Shown in pieces: positions 34,765 through 48,120 of a stretch of 64,000 nucleotides of DNA. The stretch comes from Ptychodera flava (taxonomy: Eukaryota > Hemichordata > Enteropneusta > Ptychoderidae), in contig NC_091940.1 of assembly GCF_041260155.1 (NCBI RefSeq), forward strand, positions 31,517,875 to 31,581,874, read 5' to 3'. The notes under the pieces are model-generated. The model was given only the letters and a program-made list of their open reading frames with translations, searched no databases and was not told the origin of the DNA. The stretch's first letter is position 1. Every line of letters starts with the position of its first letter. A program made the translations under genes and the position numbers.

Positions 34765-37700
34765 TAATCCAATGTTTATTACAGACTTGGAAGCACTTAA
34801 CGTTTCATGGAGATGAGAACACTGTCTTTTGGTGCAAAAAGTATCGCATTAACATAAACATTAGATCGTCTCGCCATGAGAGTATGAATCAGTGTTTGTG
34901 GACGTAAAGAGCGTTTACTACACCCATGTTCTCGCCACTCGCAGAAAGGAAGATCTCCAAAATAAAAAAAAATTACAGAGTACAATACTGTCCATGCCTG
35001 ACTGACATTTTAATCCAGACTTTGAAGTAAAAAAAAAAGTTTCAAAAAAACAGGAATAAAAATCAATAAAGTAAGAAAACACTATACAAAGAAGATGTGC
35101 TGACGAATATCTACACGTAGAGGTAAAAAGAGCCTTCACGGTCAATACTGTGGATATTGAACTTCAAAAATTGTCCATCGACTTTGAACTGTGGACAACA
35201 GTATCCGCTTGATTGATTGCTCGGTGAAAGTTTATTTTTCAAAAAATTTCAATCAGAAAGTATGAGACTATATTTCTGTTATGAGTTTGGTTTTATCATA
35301 TTATTAGTAAACATTATTTTTTTTATACGATATTATGGTAAAATATTTTGAAATATCAATGGCACAAAGAACGGTAACACATTTTTGCTTTGTAAGGACA
35401 TCAGGTCTTGCTATTTTGTAAACTCAGAGTATCAAATGCCCACTCTAAATGCAGAGTACGTTTATGTTCGCATCACGTTCAATGAATTGTCTGGTCGACG
35501 TTTAATGTAGCTCAACAGGCGACCAAAGCGAGAAAGTCTCGCGAGAATAGTGATAACAGTTTTACTGCATTGTCCTTAACAAACCTTAGAAATATGTGTC
35601 ATCAGCTGACCTCTGCCCGAGAGTTAGTTAACGAACAATGCTTTGTGATTGTAAGTGATGAGTTGGCAAAATTCAAATGCGGTTCGCCAAATGGGCTGAG
35701 TAATGAGGTGAGTGACCTTTATTTGACACATACAGATTATCACATTAGTATTGCAGTGCGCCTTCAAGCTGATCTAAATTAGATGCCTTCGTCTGAGATG
35801 TGCGTAGGATTGGCGGCTTTCTACTGCAATGAATTTTGGGGTGTTTTCAAGTGTTTAATCAGTGCGTGTTCTGAAATGCAGTTCATACACACAAATAGAT
35901 TTACCTGTATTGTATGATTGTAATAAACAATTATATTTCAATCAACGAATAGCAATAAAAAAACTATCAGAAGCTTAATATGTCACGCGATTATACATTG
36001 AAAGGTTAATTTTTTTCTGCCCTTGTCGGCCATGTGCAAGGATTTTACACTGTACTGCTGAAGAGTCACCTACAACTTGTGGAAACTAGAACACAGTACA
36101 TACGTACGTACAAAGACTTTGTACATCTTGAATTAGAAAACTACACCACTGCATTAAAAAGTGTCATTACATACTTTCCAAAGGATCGAAATAAGCATTG
36201 CGTACACACCATAGTCAGCAAAATTGCAGTAAGTGATTTAAAAGGAAATCTTGAGAAATTTGAGAAAGATCGTCCTATTCCTGTACGATAGTTTTGATCA
36301 AAGGTTCTTTTGGAAAAAGTAGACCATGGTATTGCCGCGTAAAGAACGACAATGGGTAAAAAAGCACGCCCTCTCAGGTACGTCTCATAAAGTACAGAAT
36401 TACCGAAAATAGTCCCAGATGCATGTTATTTGTCATAATATTGCGATACTTTCCTGCTAGCAAGAACATACTGGCCTCAAGAAATCTTTTTTTTTTATCT
36501 GTTGTTGAATGATTTTCTAAGGCTCGAGAGGCCTTTGCAAGGCAACGCATTGATTGTTTGGACATTACGAAGAATAGCAAGGCTGCCTTCACAAATAGGG
36601 GGGCTGGAGGAATCTCGGGGTAGTAGAGGGCAAACTTGAGAGTTTTACTCTGCTTATAGAGGAAGGGGCTGGAAATATTTTGATTCCAAACATTTTAATG
36701 GTTCTAATATTAGTAATAATTAAACAAAATCTAGAACCATTTTATCGCATTTCATGACTTTTATCTCGAAAAAAATCTAAAAATTTGTGAATGCCATTGA
36801 ATTTTCCTAAAAAAGTTTTGTAATGGGGCGGAAGCTGTAACTGTTGATATTTTTTCATATTTCTAGGCAATATATCAAATATAGTTTCTTGCTGTCTTCC
36901 TTAAAGCATGCTGAAACACACAATATTCAGTTTGTCAACAAAGCCTGTATATATAAATATTGGTGATGATTGAATTAGAGTCAAGACTGAAAGCCATTTG
37001 TCAATGGTAAAAATTCACGGTACATCTGAACAAGCTCTGTTGGTAACTGTCCAGGACAGTTCAGCATGCTGTAGGGAGTAGAACAGGGACGCAGTTGTAT
37101 AAACTGATCAAAAATATTGTCAAAATTATCAATACAGCTATTGCCCTGCTACTGCCTATGGACAGTTTAACTGTCACCGCATACCGGCAGTGACAGTGAT
37201 AGCTCTGACTATGAAGTAGTTAAAGAAGAGTTAGGGTCATGGACGCCCATGACAGTGAAACATACTTGTACACATTGTCAAGATCAGGCCAGAAAGCAAC
37301 ACATGAAAGACTATGAGACTTGACAGATATCAGGGATTTCTGAATTCTGGCATATGTAAATAATGAAATAAGAAAGAAAAAAGATGGGGTCAGTGTGCTT
37401 GATTTTCTACAAATGTACGATAAAAATGAAAAATGAATGAAATGAAAAATGAAAATGTTATTTTTTTACCAAATTTGTCATTATTACACCCAAATTTCAG
37501 AGATAAAAACGTTTATTTAATGGAATGTTTTGAGGAATATTTTGTCAGCTGACGTTTTCGAAAAAAACCGACAGCTTTGCAATGTCAAAGATATTCACAC
37601 ATCCAAAAATATAACTCCGTTGACATAACTCTATTTCAGAAAAATTCTGTTCTTTCGGGTGGTCGTAAGATTTTGCTCTAAAATTAATTGCAATTCAATT

Positions 37701-39395
37701 ATATAAGCAGGTTAAAGATCCTGACGTAGGCTTGCTACCTTGCTGCGCCCTCAAACAAACCACGTGAAAAAGCTGATGGTGACATTTTAGAAAGTCATTA
37801 ATGGACACTTCTAGGCTCTTGGATTTAAGAAAGATCAGTGAAATAGAAGGCCACAATCACCAAAAGTCACCGTACAACGTCCGTAAGACATTCGCTGGAA
37901 CTCTGGATTGTCTGCCATAGCCAGTGAATGCATCCCACATCCTCTGCTTTTTAAGTGTATGCTGTTAATCTCTTTGATTTGAATCACATTTTTCAACGTC
38001 CGTTTCTAAAGAGTGATCAAAATTCTATATAAAACAGGGGCTACTCCCCAGCGAAACGTTCGAGCTGCCCCGACTAGCTAGCAAAGGTCGCAACAGCACG
38101 AGCGGCTGTCGAAAATCTGGTCTGTTACCAACTTTGAAGATAAATGTTACGAAAGAAATCTTTTACATTGTTGATCTACAAAAAGTCGAAAGAGAAAGTC
38201 AAGAGGCAATGTTTACTATTTTCTGACGACTGACTGCAAGCATACACTTCGCATAAGACATGTCAGGTGATAAGCATTGCTTCGATCTCAAGTAGGCGTT
38301 GTGGCGACAGGGCATTATTTAAGCCCTTCAGTATTAAGAGTGTCAAGTCAACAAAGCAAAGAGGCTGCCAATGGGCGTCGGTCGATGTGGACTTTCTGGT
38401 TGCTATACCAAGGAATAAAGTAAAGTGCTACTCAAAGACGGGTTTACGGGACCTAGAATATTCCCTTCTCTTGTTTACAGCTTACTAGACGCATTTGAAA
38501 CTGGTGCAGATAATTAACTTTCCACAATTTTTGAGCGGTGACGGCTATTTTGCATTTCACACGACGGTAAATTTGCGATCGTGTGCGCTTCTTATAATAT
38601 AACATAGCACAGTGACCTGTTACTTTACCCATGATTAACGAGTAAGGTTAGTTTCCAAGGGCAACAAACTGAAACTAGGCGAAATCCTTCCATTTTTATT
38701 TTACACTGAACATGAATGCAAGTAACTTACATGTAGTTCATCTGAAAACCACCGCGGCTTCGTCTTTTTCACTAAGTTTTCATCAAGTAGTTTCAAATTG
38801 TTGTAGTTACTGAGAGATGTGTGCATGCTTCATCTTACTGCACGTGTACAAGGAATCTGCGATCAAATTGAAATATCAATAAAACCTCACAAAATTAATT
38901 TTGTTAAACTTACGCTACCGTTTATACTGCACTGACGGTTATTGCTTCAGGCCCGTAATTCTGGTGTACATCTATGAGGGCGCTGTTCAGACTGTGCCAT
39001 GACGTTAGTTCACTCTAAGGTATGAGCTGGTCCGGGCACATCATTATGCACAATACTCATAGTGTTATATAATTAATATGCGGCAAGATGAATTTGAATT
39101 ATAACCTGTTAATAAAGTTCAGTATTTTGGGCATTGTTTCTTTTCTTGTGATAATTTTACACTCACACTGTTGTCACTTTCAAGTACAACAACACAATTC
39201 ATATTGTTTTATTCTTTAAGATGCATAAATGATGAAAAACATCCTCTGACCTAAATTCAAAGTAACACTGAAATAAGTGCAATAACGTCAATAATAACTA
39301 CGACAAAGAAAGCGAGAAATAACTATAGTAAATAAACAACAGACAATTTCAATAGTATAAGGCTTACAAACACAGTTTTACATTATACATGGAAC
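34765..39395. other. No recognised gene; one segment related to 51690-51830
   Basis: Short frames at 35570-35782 and 36034-36291 show no domain. Segment 36305-36450 (AAAGTAGACCATGG, TGCCGCGTA, GAACGAC words) is a diverged copy of 51690-51830. At about 37185-37320 a plus-strand frame reads SDSSDYEVVKEELGSWTPMT and may be a decayed exon, but it has no splice support. Confidence 0.35.
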
Positions 39396-39399
39396 ACGA

Positions 39400-39467
39400 T
39401 TGGAACTAGTTTGGGATAATTGGAATTTGAAAAATATGAAGATCCAATTATCCCAAATTAGTTCCAA
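39400..39467. repeat. 68-bp hairpin
   Basis: 25-bp arms, 39400-39424 (TTGGAACTAGTTTGGGATAA...) and 39443-39467, pair with one mismatch around an 18-nt loop. A small MITE or a hairpin RNA precursor; no expression evidence. Confidence 0.55.
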
Positions 39468-39869
39468 TAGTGTTATGGCAAAATGGCAATGCAAAAGAAT
39501 AAAAAAAATATCTAGGCCATGGCTATCTTACCTTTTATATAACTATTTTGATTGATTTAAACTTACAAGAAAAGATGTGGTAATCATAGACCCAGACTAA
39601 ACATCTTCCAAACCTCGTTATTGAAGGAATCAAACTAAGTGAACACTGTGGCAAAGATTATAAACAGTTGACTGATTTCGAAATCTTTGAACACATTAAT
39701 TTATACGGGTTGTTTTCTTAATATGAGAGATCTACATTTAATTTACTCGACTGATTTGGGGCTGGGCCAATGGCAACTACAGGAAGTTGTGTCAATTTGG
39801 AGCCCAACTATATATTGAGAGTTACTAAGTTTGATATTCACCACAACGTGTCATGAGATTTGATAGAGT

Positions 39870-42416
39870 TTACAATAGAAACTTGCACAAGTGGTACAAC
39901 AGCACACCGGAAATGAAGACAGACGATCCGAAGTGCTGAGTGGAGTCGTCTGACACATCACGTTCGAAACCGTTGTTGGCCACTATCCTAGCGTACTCCT
40001 TGGCGGACTCTTTCTGGGAGCGTGGTCGTTCATCGTCGTTGAAATCGACGTAGTGTATACCGAACCTCTCAGTGTAACCTTCCGCCCATTCAAAGTTGTC
40101 CATCAGGGACCACGCTGTGTAAGCCTGTACGTCCACTTTATCAACGATAGTAGCTAGGTAAGAGAAGAATGGATCATATGGTTACTTTTCCACGCATTAT
40201 ATTCTTGGTTGTACTTCTAATTGTAGCTTTGTTTCCGAATGCTGAAAAGAAACTATATCATTTTGTACCAGAAATTACAAATCAATATTTTGAGACTTAA
40301 AACGTAACTGTAAGACCACTAAAACGTGAAAAATGTTTGTGCCATAGTGGAAGAAGATTGAGACCGATATTTCTGGTAGAACATTGTTAGCTAATCGAAA
40401 CAAATCAAACAGATAATGCACGATTTTACGCTGATGAACATTCTCCATCGATAATTACTGATTACAACACTTATACACATTACACATCATTTGAGAATTC
40501 TGCACACAATTAAAAAGGGAGATCAAATGCAGAGCAAATTAACAAGTTATGCGGCATTGTGCATATTAAAAGAAAGCAAAATGGCGTATGTGTGTTTGTT
40601 TTCTACTCAGCTTCTCCGGTGAATATGCAGATTTTGAATGTGCTCACTTTTGCGCAATTTGAATTTGCGCAACGTTTTACACTCCTTTCAACCTTGTCTA
40701 CTTTGCACAAACGGAAACGTTGTGGACAATTTAGTAGAACTTGTTCGTGGCGTTACGGTGGACTGTAACGGCGTATTATCTGCGTGAACTCCATGACCCT
40801 GGTTTGAATAAATTCAATAAAGTACAGACGGCTGACCATAAAAAGATGCAAAGATTGGGCACGAATTCGTGGTGGTGAAAACAAAGTAAATCACAGTATT
40901 ACCGGTGTTTTAAATACCTTGTCGCGACGTTATCGCATTACATTAATATTTAGTATCAGCAGGTAACGTGCATACTGACTTGCGCCGATGCAAAACAACC
41001 GAGTACATCACAGATGCGCGCAGCTGGGTCAGTCTACACTGATCTACTGCAAATGTGTATATCGAAGTGTTTTCTTACCTTTCAGGACTTCGTTGATGTA
41101 ACTCTTGTAGTAATCAATCCTGCCTTGGTCATTCAGGTCGTCGATGTCTGCTGTGGAGAAACCGTTCTCCGTCACGTACACGGGAGGGTTGCCGTATTCT
41201 TCTTTAATCCAAACCAACAAACGTCGTATCCCCCAGGGCACTGAGTACAGCCATTCCGACTCCGCTCTCGGCCAGTTTTCTCCAGTGAATCTGTTGACGC
41301 CGTGGTCTTTGTCCCAGCCTGGTGGGTTAAGTGTGTCGTTTGTTTCAGTGTTAACTAAGCGTGAAGTGTAGTGGTTAAGTCCGAAGAAATCACTGGTGTC
41401 CTTTATGTTTTCTTTTTCTGCGGTAGTGAACTCGGGAAGCCTTGATTCAGGGAGACCTTGTTGTTCGCTTAGCTCGGCAATTCTGGTCTTCATGACTTCT
41501 GGGTAATCGCCAAGAAAGATCGGATGGGCGTACCATCCTAGCATGAACTGCATCATACGCTCCGAGGCATCAAGATCGGCTTGCTTGTTCCTGTTTTCAG
41601 GCTCGAACCAGTCACTGTTGAAAGTGATACCAATGAGACCATTTTGCGTCGAACGAAAATCATCATTATAGATATGCCATGCTTTGGCGTGGGATTTAAT
41701 TAAGTTATGGGACACGATGTATGTCTTGCTGCCATTGCTGCTTACGCCTGGTGCATGAACACCGTACTCATATCCCAGTTGTGCTACTATGTATGGTTCA
41801 TTAAGCGTAATCCAGTATTTGACGCGGTCGCCGAACCTATCATAGCACAGTCTGGCGTAATCCCCGAAATCGTCGACGATTTCTTCCCCAAGCCACCCGC
41901 CATAACTATCGACAAGAGCTTGTGGCAAGTCCCAGTGATAGAGAGTCACGTACGGTTCGATGCCAGCAGCAACGAGATCATTGATCAAATTATTGTAGTA
42001 GCTAACTCCAGCTTCGTTCACATTATCCATTTTACCATCAGGTAAAATTCTGGCCCAACTAATCGAGAACCTATAGTTCTTAACTTTCATGTCTTCTAAG
42101 AGCTCTACATCTTCCTTCCACTTGTTGTAACTGTCGCAGGCAACATCGCCATTGTCGTTGTTTTGACATTGCCTGGTTCGTGGGAAAACGTGTCCCATAT
42201 ATTAACTCCCTTGCCATCAGCATTCCAGCCACCTTCGATTTGATATGACGAAGTGGCGGCACACCACTTGAAGCCGTCGGGAAATTTGTCGAACAAGAAC
42301 GCGTCCCTCTCAGGATCGTTGTAGATCTCCGGATAAACGAAAAGTGGTTCCTCTGACGACACTTTGCAAACGACCACGAACAGTAGAGCAAAAACAACCA
42401 CGCTGCGCTTTGCCAT
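39870..42416 (-). CDS. GH1 beta-glycosidase B, two coding exons, single-base frameshift in exon 1
   Basis: Paralogue of gene A with the same structure: exon 1 42416-41079 (donor GTAAG after LKG), exon 2 40153-39870 (acceptor CTAG). Exon 1 is 1338 nt against 1339 in A. The missing base lies at about 42165, where A reads TTTTGGACA and B reads TTTTGACA on the plus strand, so the frame breaks at about residue 84. Past that point everything is conserved: TLNEP acid/base motif, VTENG nucleophile motif, [12 protein letters not shown] in exon 2. Counting one missing base the protein would be 540 residues, with a signal peptide and a hydrophobic C-terminal tail. It could be a very young pseudogene or an indel error in the assembly; the lack of other damage favours error or recent loss. 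Function if intact: secreted or anchored beta-glycosidase. Confidence 0.85.
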
Positions 42417-42449
42417 TTTCTCTTTATGACAGCTGCTCCCAGTTGATAA

Positions 42450-42512
42450 CCTGTAAGAGCACGGTGTGTTAATAACTTTTGTTCGATTTACCTTATCGGG
42501 TCACGCTGTAAA
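42450..42512 (-). promoter_or_regulatory. Conserved 5' flank of gene B (acceptor and GATA-like site)
   Basis: On the minus strand GCTCTTACAG ends at 42451, 34 nt upstream of the ATG and parallel to the acceptor at gene A. GTGACCCGATAAGGTAAATC follows the gene A block almost base for base (GATAAG at 42497-42492). Confidence 0.3.
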
Positions 42513-44880
42513 TTAGACCCGCCAGACACAGGTGATAATAAAAGTACTTTGGCGAACGTGTAGAGAGGAAAGGCCTGTGCGAGTTTTTTAAATGTTTTAA
42601 GGAAAACAGCTGGCGATGGAGATAAAATGTACTGAAACTAACTATAAACGAATTAAAATAAATGCGACTTTCCCTTCCATTGGAGAAATTTCCTGGGCTG
42701 TGCGTGATGATGTCATCGAAATTAGAGGTCCTGAATATGAATATAAAAAAAACACAAAATGTTATTTCAATATTATTCGTTTAAAAAAGTGAAGAATATT
42801 GCTGGAATATTGCACGGCTCCAGGATGATTTGGGGAAAGTGTACTCTCCTTCACTTTGACAACAATTGATATCATACTATCTGTCCATGAGAAAACTTTA
42901 ACTCCATGCACCTCTTACGACCCCTTCGTAATCAATGTTTTCTTCTGCAGCTGTAAAAATACCATTGCCGCAATTTACCCGTACCTGTACACCTTGTCGG
43001 CACCAATTAAACGCGAGTTTTTATCGTGGCCGCGACGTATAAAGACCGACCGTGACATCACACGTGACCTGCTGCAATGTGACTCTGACCTGCCGTCGGT
43101 AGAAGTGTAATCGATACCTTCGTCCCATGTTCACTGGAGATTCTATGAGAACAGAAAATATATAATATTTTCTTTGTACCGAAGGTTCCCTGTAATATTA
43201 TAGCCGCTACCTTCGTTATTTAGCTATAATATTTTGAAGTGATTCATTTTATTTGTATATACATGTAGTATTTTAATGCTCTTTGAGCAGCCTCATACCC
43301 ACTTTCAAACTGCCCTGTCCCCTCAAAATATATGCAGACACGCCCACCCTCTATATAAAGGCCACCTCTCTATAGTGGCCACTTTTCTCCAGTGCCCTAG
43401 GGGACCACTATACACAGGTTTGACCGTACTTTTTTCTTTGGCAAATGTATATTTATTTCAATATGACACTTACTGTTTATTTCCAGCATACGAGTAATAG
43501 CAAATGTTAGATCCTTATCGGTGTATCGCAGATCCGAAATTTAAAGATTAGCGCGGGTCATTTATTTGCTTATCACTCAAACAACTAAACGAAGATGATG
43601 AAACTTTCAGAGTCAAAAGAGGACTTAAACCATGTAAACCAGTCAGTTACAGCAAGACTCAATGTAAGAACCAGGGACTCGGGATTTTTCGGCTTTAAAT
43701 CTTGAACAATGTGTCTGGTGATAAATGGGAAACTCGTCCCCTCTAGTTCGATGTCATAAAACTTATCAGAGTTTGCAAATAAGGTGGAGCCTAACCGCTC
43801 TCATGACAAAGCAAACTCGCGAGCGAGAAGCTCGACATGCCATCTGTTCAGAACAAATAAAGGTATAACCTGCCAGCTTCGATGAAGAGAAACAGTTTCA
43901 GACATTTACAACATCAATTTTTCATGATTTCGAGTCTTGCTGTCAGTGTGAAAGTCCGAGTATTTAACGACGACTTTGAATGGTGACTACGTCTATGCTT
44001 TGCGTAATAGTTATATTCAATTTATTTCTCCAGACATCGTACATAACAAAGGAGAGAACACAAAAAGTATTTCTGCTGAGGGTAATGGAAATAGTTCAGT
44101 TTGAACTAGTCAAGTCCACGACCCTAACAAATGTGATTAATTTATACAACAGCGAGTTGGAGTGTAACCGTATGAGAAACCATTAAGCATTCATAATAGT
44201 AGTTTTACAAAATGCCGACTGCAGATTAACACGGCAAAGCAAATGACAATACACATTACAATATAATACAATACACAGTAAATTACATGAGCAAGTACGC
44301 CTTTATGGCAGCTGCAAATAATCGTCTATCTGAAATATTTCAAACATGATTTGGTAGGGAGCTCCAATGAAGTGTGGCAGCATATGTAAAGTTGTGTTTA
44401 CTCTGTGTCAACCAGGAATGCACTTTAACACATGCATTTATTTATCAGTGTCTAGGTTAACAGGCGACCATTGTAATAAAAGCTGTATTTCATTCGATCA
44501 AGGAGGTCGGCCAGAACGAAGGCAACAGCTTTACTGCATGATTGATGTGAGAAAGAAAACTCGCTGTTTGTCCTGACTGACCTCAGACCGATAACCGGCG
44601 GTGTTTTGTGGCTGTAAATGATGATTAGGCAAAACTCAACCATGCTTTCACCTGATTGGCTGAGATATAAGGTGAACGACCTTTATTTGACTGGTAACGA
44701 CGATTCTCTAGGATCCCGCACGCCTCAAATGGACCTATCACAGATACTTCCGTCAATGAAATGCTTGTGCCTCTGAAACTGATTGACTGTTTTTCTACTC
44801 TAATGATTTTGACTTGTTTTATAGAATCTTGATCGATGTGTGTGTTCTGAAATTCAGAAAAAAACACACAAGTATCTGTA
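42513..44880. other. No recognised gene; upstream segment shared with gene A
   Basis: About 42990-43090 resembles 34130-34250 (CGGCAC.AATT.AA, CGAGTTT, GTGACCTGCT words), so the A/B duplication included at least 650 bp of 5' flank. No domain-bearing frame. Confidence 0.35.
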
Positions 44881-44883
44881 TCT

Positions 44884-46434
44884 AGCTGCTTTGAAAGAGA
44901 TCGATCCGACGAAAGCGTGTGGTCCTGATGGCATTTCAGGAATTTTTTATTTAAAGAACTGTGCTGAAGAGCTGTCTGTTCCTCTTAAAATTATTATTTA
45001 ATAAATCATGTTAATCTGTCATATGTGAAAGCCAACATGGGTTTGTCAGCGGCCGTTCGACCACGACAAATCTGATATCTTATATTAATTATATCAGCTC
45101 AGTGATGGACAAAGGAGGGCAGGTCTCTATTTACTTGGATTTTTCAAAAGCTTTTGACTCGGTCGACCATACTTTATTAATTCATAAACTTCAGTCATAT
45201 GGTATAAGTGGTAATCTGTTAACCTGGCTCTCCACATATCTTGAATGTCGATTACAAAGGGTAGCTTTTGACGGGGAACTGTCATCATGGGGACATGTTA
45301 CATCAGGTGTACCCCAAGGGTCTATTTTGGGTCCGCTCCTTTTTGTACTTTACATCAATGACATTTCTGAATGTATGAGCCATGCAAATTTATCTTTGTA
45401 TGCTGACGATTCCAAGTTATTTATGGCCATTACTGATATGTCCGATTGCGTCAAACTGCAACAAGATATCAAATAGGTTGTGAAGTGGACGAGCAAATGG
45501 AAGTTGTCATTAAATGTTAAAAAATGTTCATGTATTTCATTCACTATGACAAAAGGTCAATATTTCCTTACAGATGTGCTAAGCAAACTATCTTGACTCG
45601 CACCAACTTTGTAAAAGACCTTGGTGTATTTTAACTAGTAAACTTAACTGGAGTATGCACATTAACCATGTTGTTTCAAAGGCTTTTAAAATGCTTAGAT
45701 TTATCAAGCGTTCTTGTAAATAATTTAATAGTATCAAAGTTTTAAAAGCATTGCATGTCTCCTACGTCAGAAGCCACGTTGAATACAGCTCACTGCACCC
45801 ATCTGGTCCCCTCATCACCTCATCAATTATATTTAATAAAGAAATTAGAAAGAGTCCAAATAAAATTTATCAAGTATCTTGTTTCCGTTCATCGATGGCT
45901 TACTCAAAGGCTATGTAGGCTATTGTAACCTATGTCATGAATTTCGCCCTCCCACATTGGAGAACAGGCGAAAATTTTTAGACACTCTTTTTCTTTATAA
46001 AATCCTACACTCAGTTTATAGTGTACCAGATGTTCTTGCACAGATTCATTTTAACGTTCCTGCTTTTACATTGCGTCGTGCTGTTCTTTTTAGACCAGTG
46101 TCAGCACGTACGAATATCTTGAAACACTCATTTTTATCACGATCTTAAACATATTTTAATTCTATTAGTAACAGGCAAAATTTAGATATTTTTAATAACT
46201 TTAGTAAATTTCGTCATGGATTATGTAAGATCCTTTTTTCTGAATGATTACTTTTATCTGGATGTATATCTGTGTGTCTCTCACGGTATTGCTGGTTTTT
46301 TATGTGAAATCTCGTGTTTGTCTGTTTTCGTTGTAACTGTTATATATTTATTGTTCCTGTATTATATTTTTATTTTCAAACGAACCTGTTATTTGAGCAT
46401 TCGGTTGGTTCGAGATAAAATAAATAAAAAAAGT
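44884..46434 (+). mobile_element. 5'-truncated non-LTR retrotransposon (jockey/CR1-like)
   Basis: Reverse-transcriptase text runs in order on the plus strand: KACGPDGIS near 44910, HGFVSGRSTTTNLIS near 45035, then the open frame 45102-45476 with YLDFSKAFDSVDH, SGVPQGSILGPLLFVLYIND and the catalytic YADD. After a stop at 45474 come KWTSKWKLSLN and, in other frames, the C-terminal segments (LNWSMHINHVVSKAFKMLR, and ENRRKFLDTLFLYKILHSVY at 45970). It ends in an A-rich AAATAAATAAAAAAAG tail at about 46434. The endonuclease and the start of RT are gone, which is typical 5' truncation; several frameshifts make it dead. Confidence 0.85.
45102..45476 (+). pseudogene. Reverse transcriptase fragment of the non-LTR element
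   Basis: 124 codons covering RT motifs with FSKAFDSVDH, GVPQGS and YADD intact. It stops at TAG where relatives continue into the V..W...W.L.LN segment, and that segment is still readable just after the stop. Palm-domain fragment only, with no complete enzyme. Confidence 0.85.
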
Positions 46435-46439
46435 ATCGA

Positions 46440-47091
46440 GTGTTAACAACGTGAAATAAAATTTTCAGAAAACTAATGGCAATTAAAACATTGTAATAGA
46501 ACTTTCTGAGACAAAACACATGTAGCTTTAAAATGGGAAAAATAAATTTAAGACGATTATTTTCAAAAGTTTATGGCATTTTAAGCCTAGAAAAACAATG
46601 AGCCATTACCCTACTCACTTTATTGCACTATGAAATTTTTCGTCAATTAAATAATTTCGTAAATTAAATTTAATTAAAAACTAATGTAATCTTTTGTCTA
46701 TACGCTGCATATGCCGATTTCATGAATTCTAAACGCCGTGAGGTGCACTCAGTTATTCGTGATGTGCGCACAATTCCTGTCAGCTCGTCGATAATCCAAC
46801 GTGTCCTTTGGTAGTACCGGTACTTTTGCGAAAGGTAAGTCTTCCCTAAAACGATTGTATGGTATAAATTTCGTACGCACATGGAACATTGCATTGATGA
46901 AAAGGTACCTATACTTCGCAGAAACACAGTTTTCATGCACACCAATGCATGAACAACCTGCAAATAATCAAATCGGGGTATTTTTTGTGCAGTTTCGGGA
47001 AAACAATTACCGTATCGATGGGATATCATTTCAGATTCGATACTTCTATTTTGATGGCGGTACAAATTGAACATCTATTGAGCAATCCCTT
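46440..47091. other. No recognised gene
   Basis: Overlapping frames on both strands at 46670-47074 show no domains. Confidence 0.35.
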
Positions 47092-47095
47092 TTAA

Positions 47096-47779
47096 GGTTC
47101 CAAGACAAGAAATTGACCTTTCTAAGCTAACAATTTTCTAGCAGTGAATGGGCTCAAAACCCCCGTAAATTATATATTTTCGGAAAGCCTAGATATAGGG
47201 GAACATTTTGGTTACCATAGTGTCACCATTATTTACATAACTATCATGTGACAGGCAATTTGCATAACCTTTCAAAAATCGGGTTTCCCTATCATGTTTT
47301 GTTTCAAAGCTTTGACAAATGTGGCTGAAATTTGTGTGAGTGCAAGCTGTCCTAAGGATCTTCCAAAGTATGTCTCGTAATTTTTTAAAACCTTCTTAAA
47401 CAATGTTTATGCCAGAAAAACTTCCATAGCGGTGAATTTAACCCTAGTTGATTTCTTTAAAGTTGGGCTCAAATAAAAACTAAAAACTAAAATAAAAAAA
47501 TTGAGACACCTTTGTAAGAGCGTTGTGACAGCTTCCATTCCAGAAAGTTTAAGTCAGATATTTTGAAGAATGGTGAAAAAACATAGGGATACCCGATTTT
47601 TGAAAGGTTATGCAAATTACCTGTCACGTGATAGTTGTGTATACAAAGGTGACACTGTGGTTACCAAAATGTTTCCCTATATCTAGGCTTTCAGAAAATA
47701 TATAATTTACGGGGGTTATGAGCTTATTAACCACCAGAGAATTGTTAGATTAAAATGGTCAATTTCTTGTCTTGGAACC
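47096..47779. mobile_element. TTAA-flanked MITE with long inverted repeats
   Basis: 684 bp starting GGTTCCAAGACAAGAAATTG and ending with its complement, flanked by TTAA (47092-47095 and 47780-47783). Inverted homology of about 200 bp per arm includes AAATTATATATTTTC and AAATCGGGTTTCCCTAT-type words. TTAA targeting fits piggyBac or Kolobok families. No transposase frame. Confidence 0.75.
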
Positions 47780-48023
47780 TTAAACAATATCAAGCATCGC
47801 CAAAAGGCAATGATAAACCCGACCCCGTAAGCTTATGATTATAAACAGATATAGCAGTCATTTGTTCAAGCAAGGTAAGACATACTCTAAGACTTCTTAT
47901 ACGCTGCTCTGCATTCCCTTTCTGACGAGTTCAAAAGTAGTAAATGCTGCTGGCGACTTAACTTGAAAACATGTGATTATATAAAACGCCACCTTTGATC
48001 TATCAGAAGAAAGGTAGCTACCT

Positions 48024-48120
48024 AGCGAATAGATTGAAAGATCCGTCGCTCGAGGGCGCTCTTTGCCCCCCCCCCCCCCCGGTAGCGCCCTCGAGCGACA
48101 GATCTTTCAGTCTACCTATC
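48024..48120. repeat. Foldback with a poly-C loop
   Basis: Arms with GTCGCTCGAGGGCGCT facing AGCGCCCTCGAGCGAC, extended by AGATTGAAAGATC, pair over about 37 bp. The loop holds a run of about 16 C residues. Confidence 0.7.

Noticed and set aside
46670-47074. Minus-strand frame of 134 codons
   Set aside because: No domain, an AT-rich intergenic setting and an overlapping frame on the other strand. Not supported as a gene.
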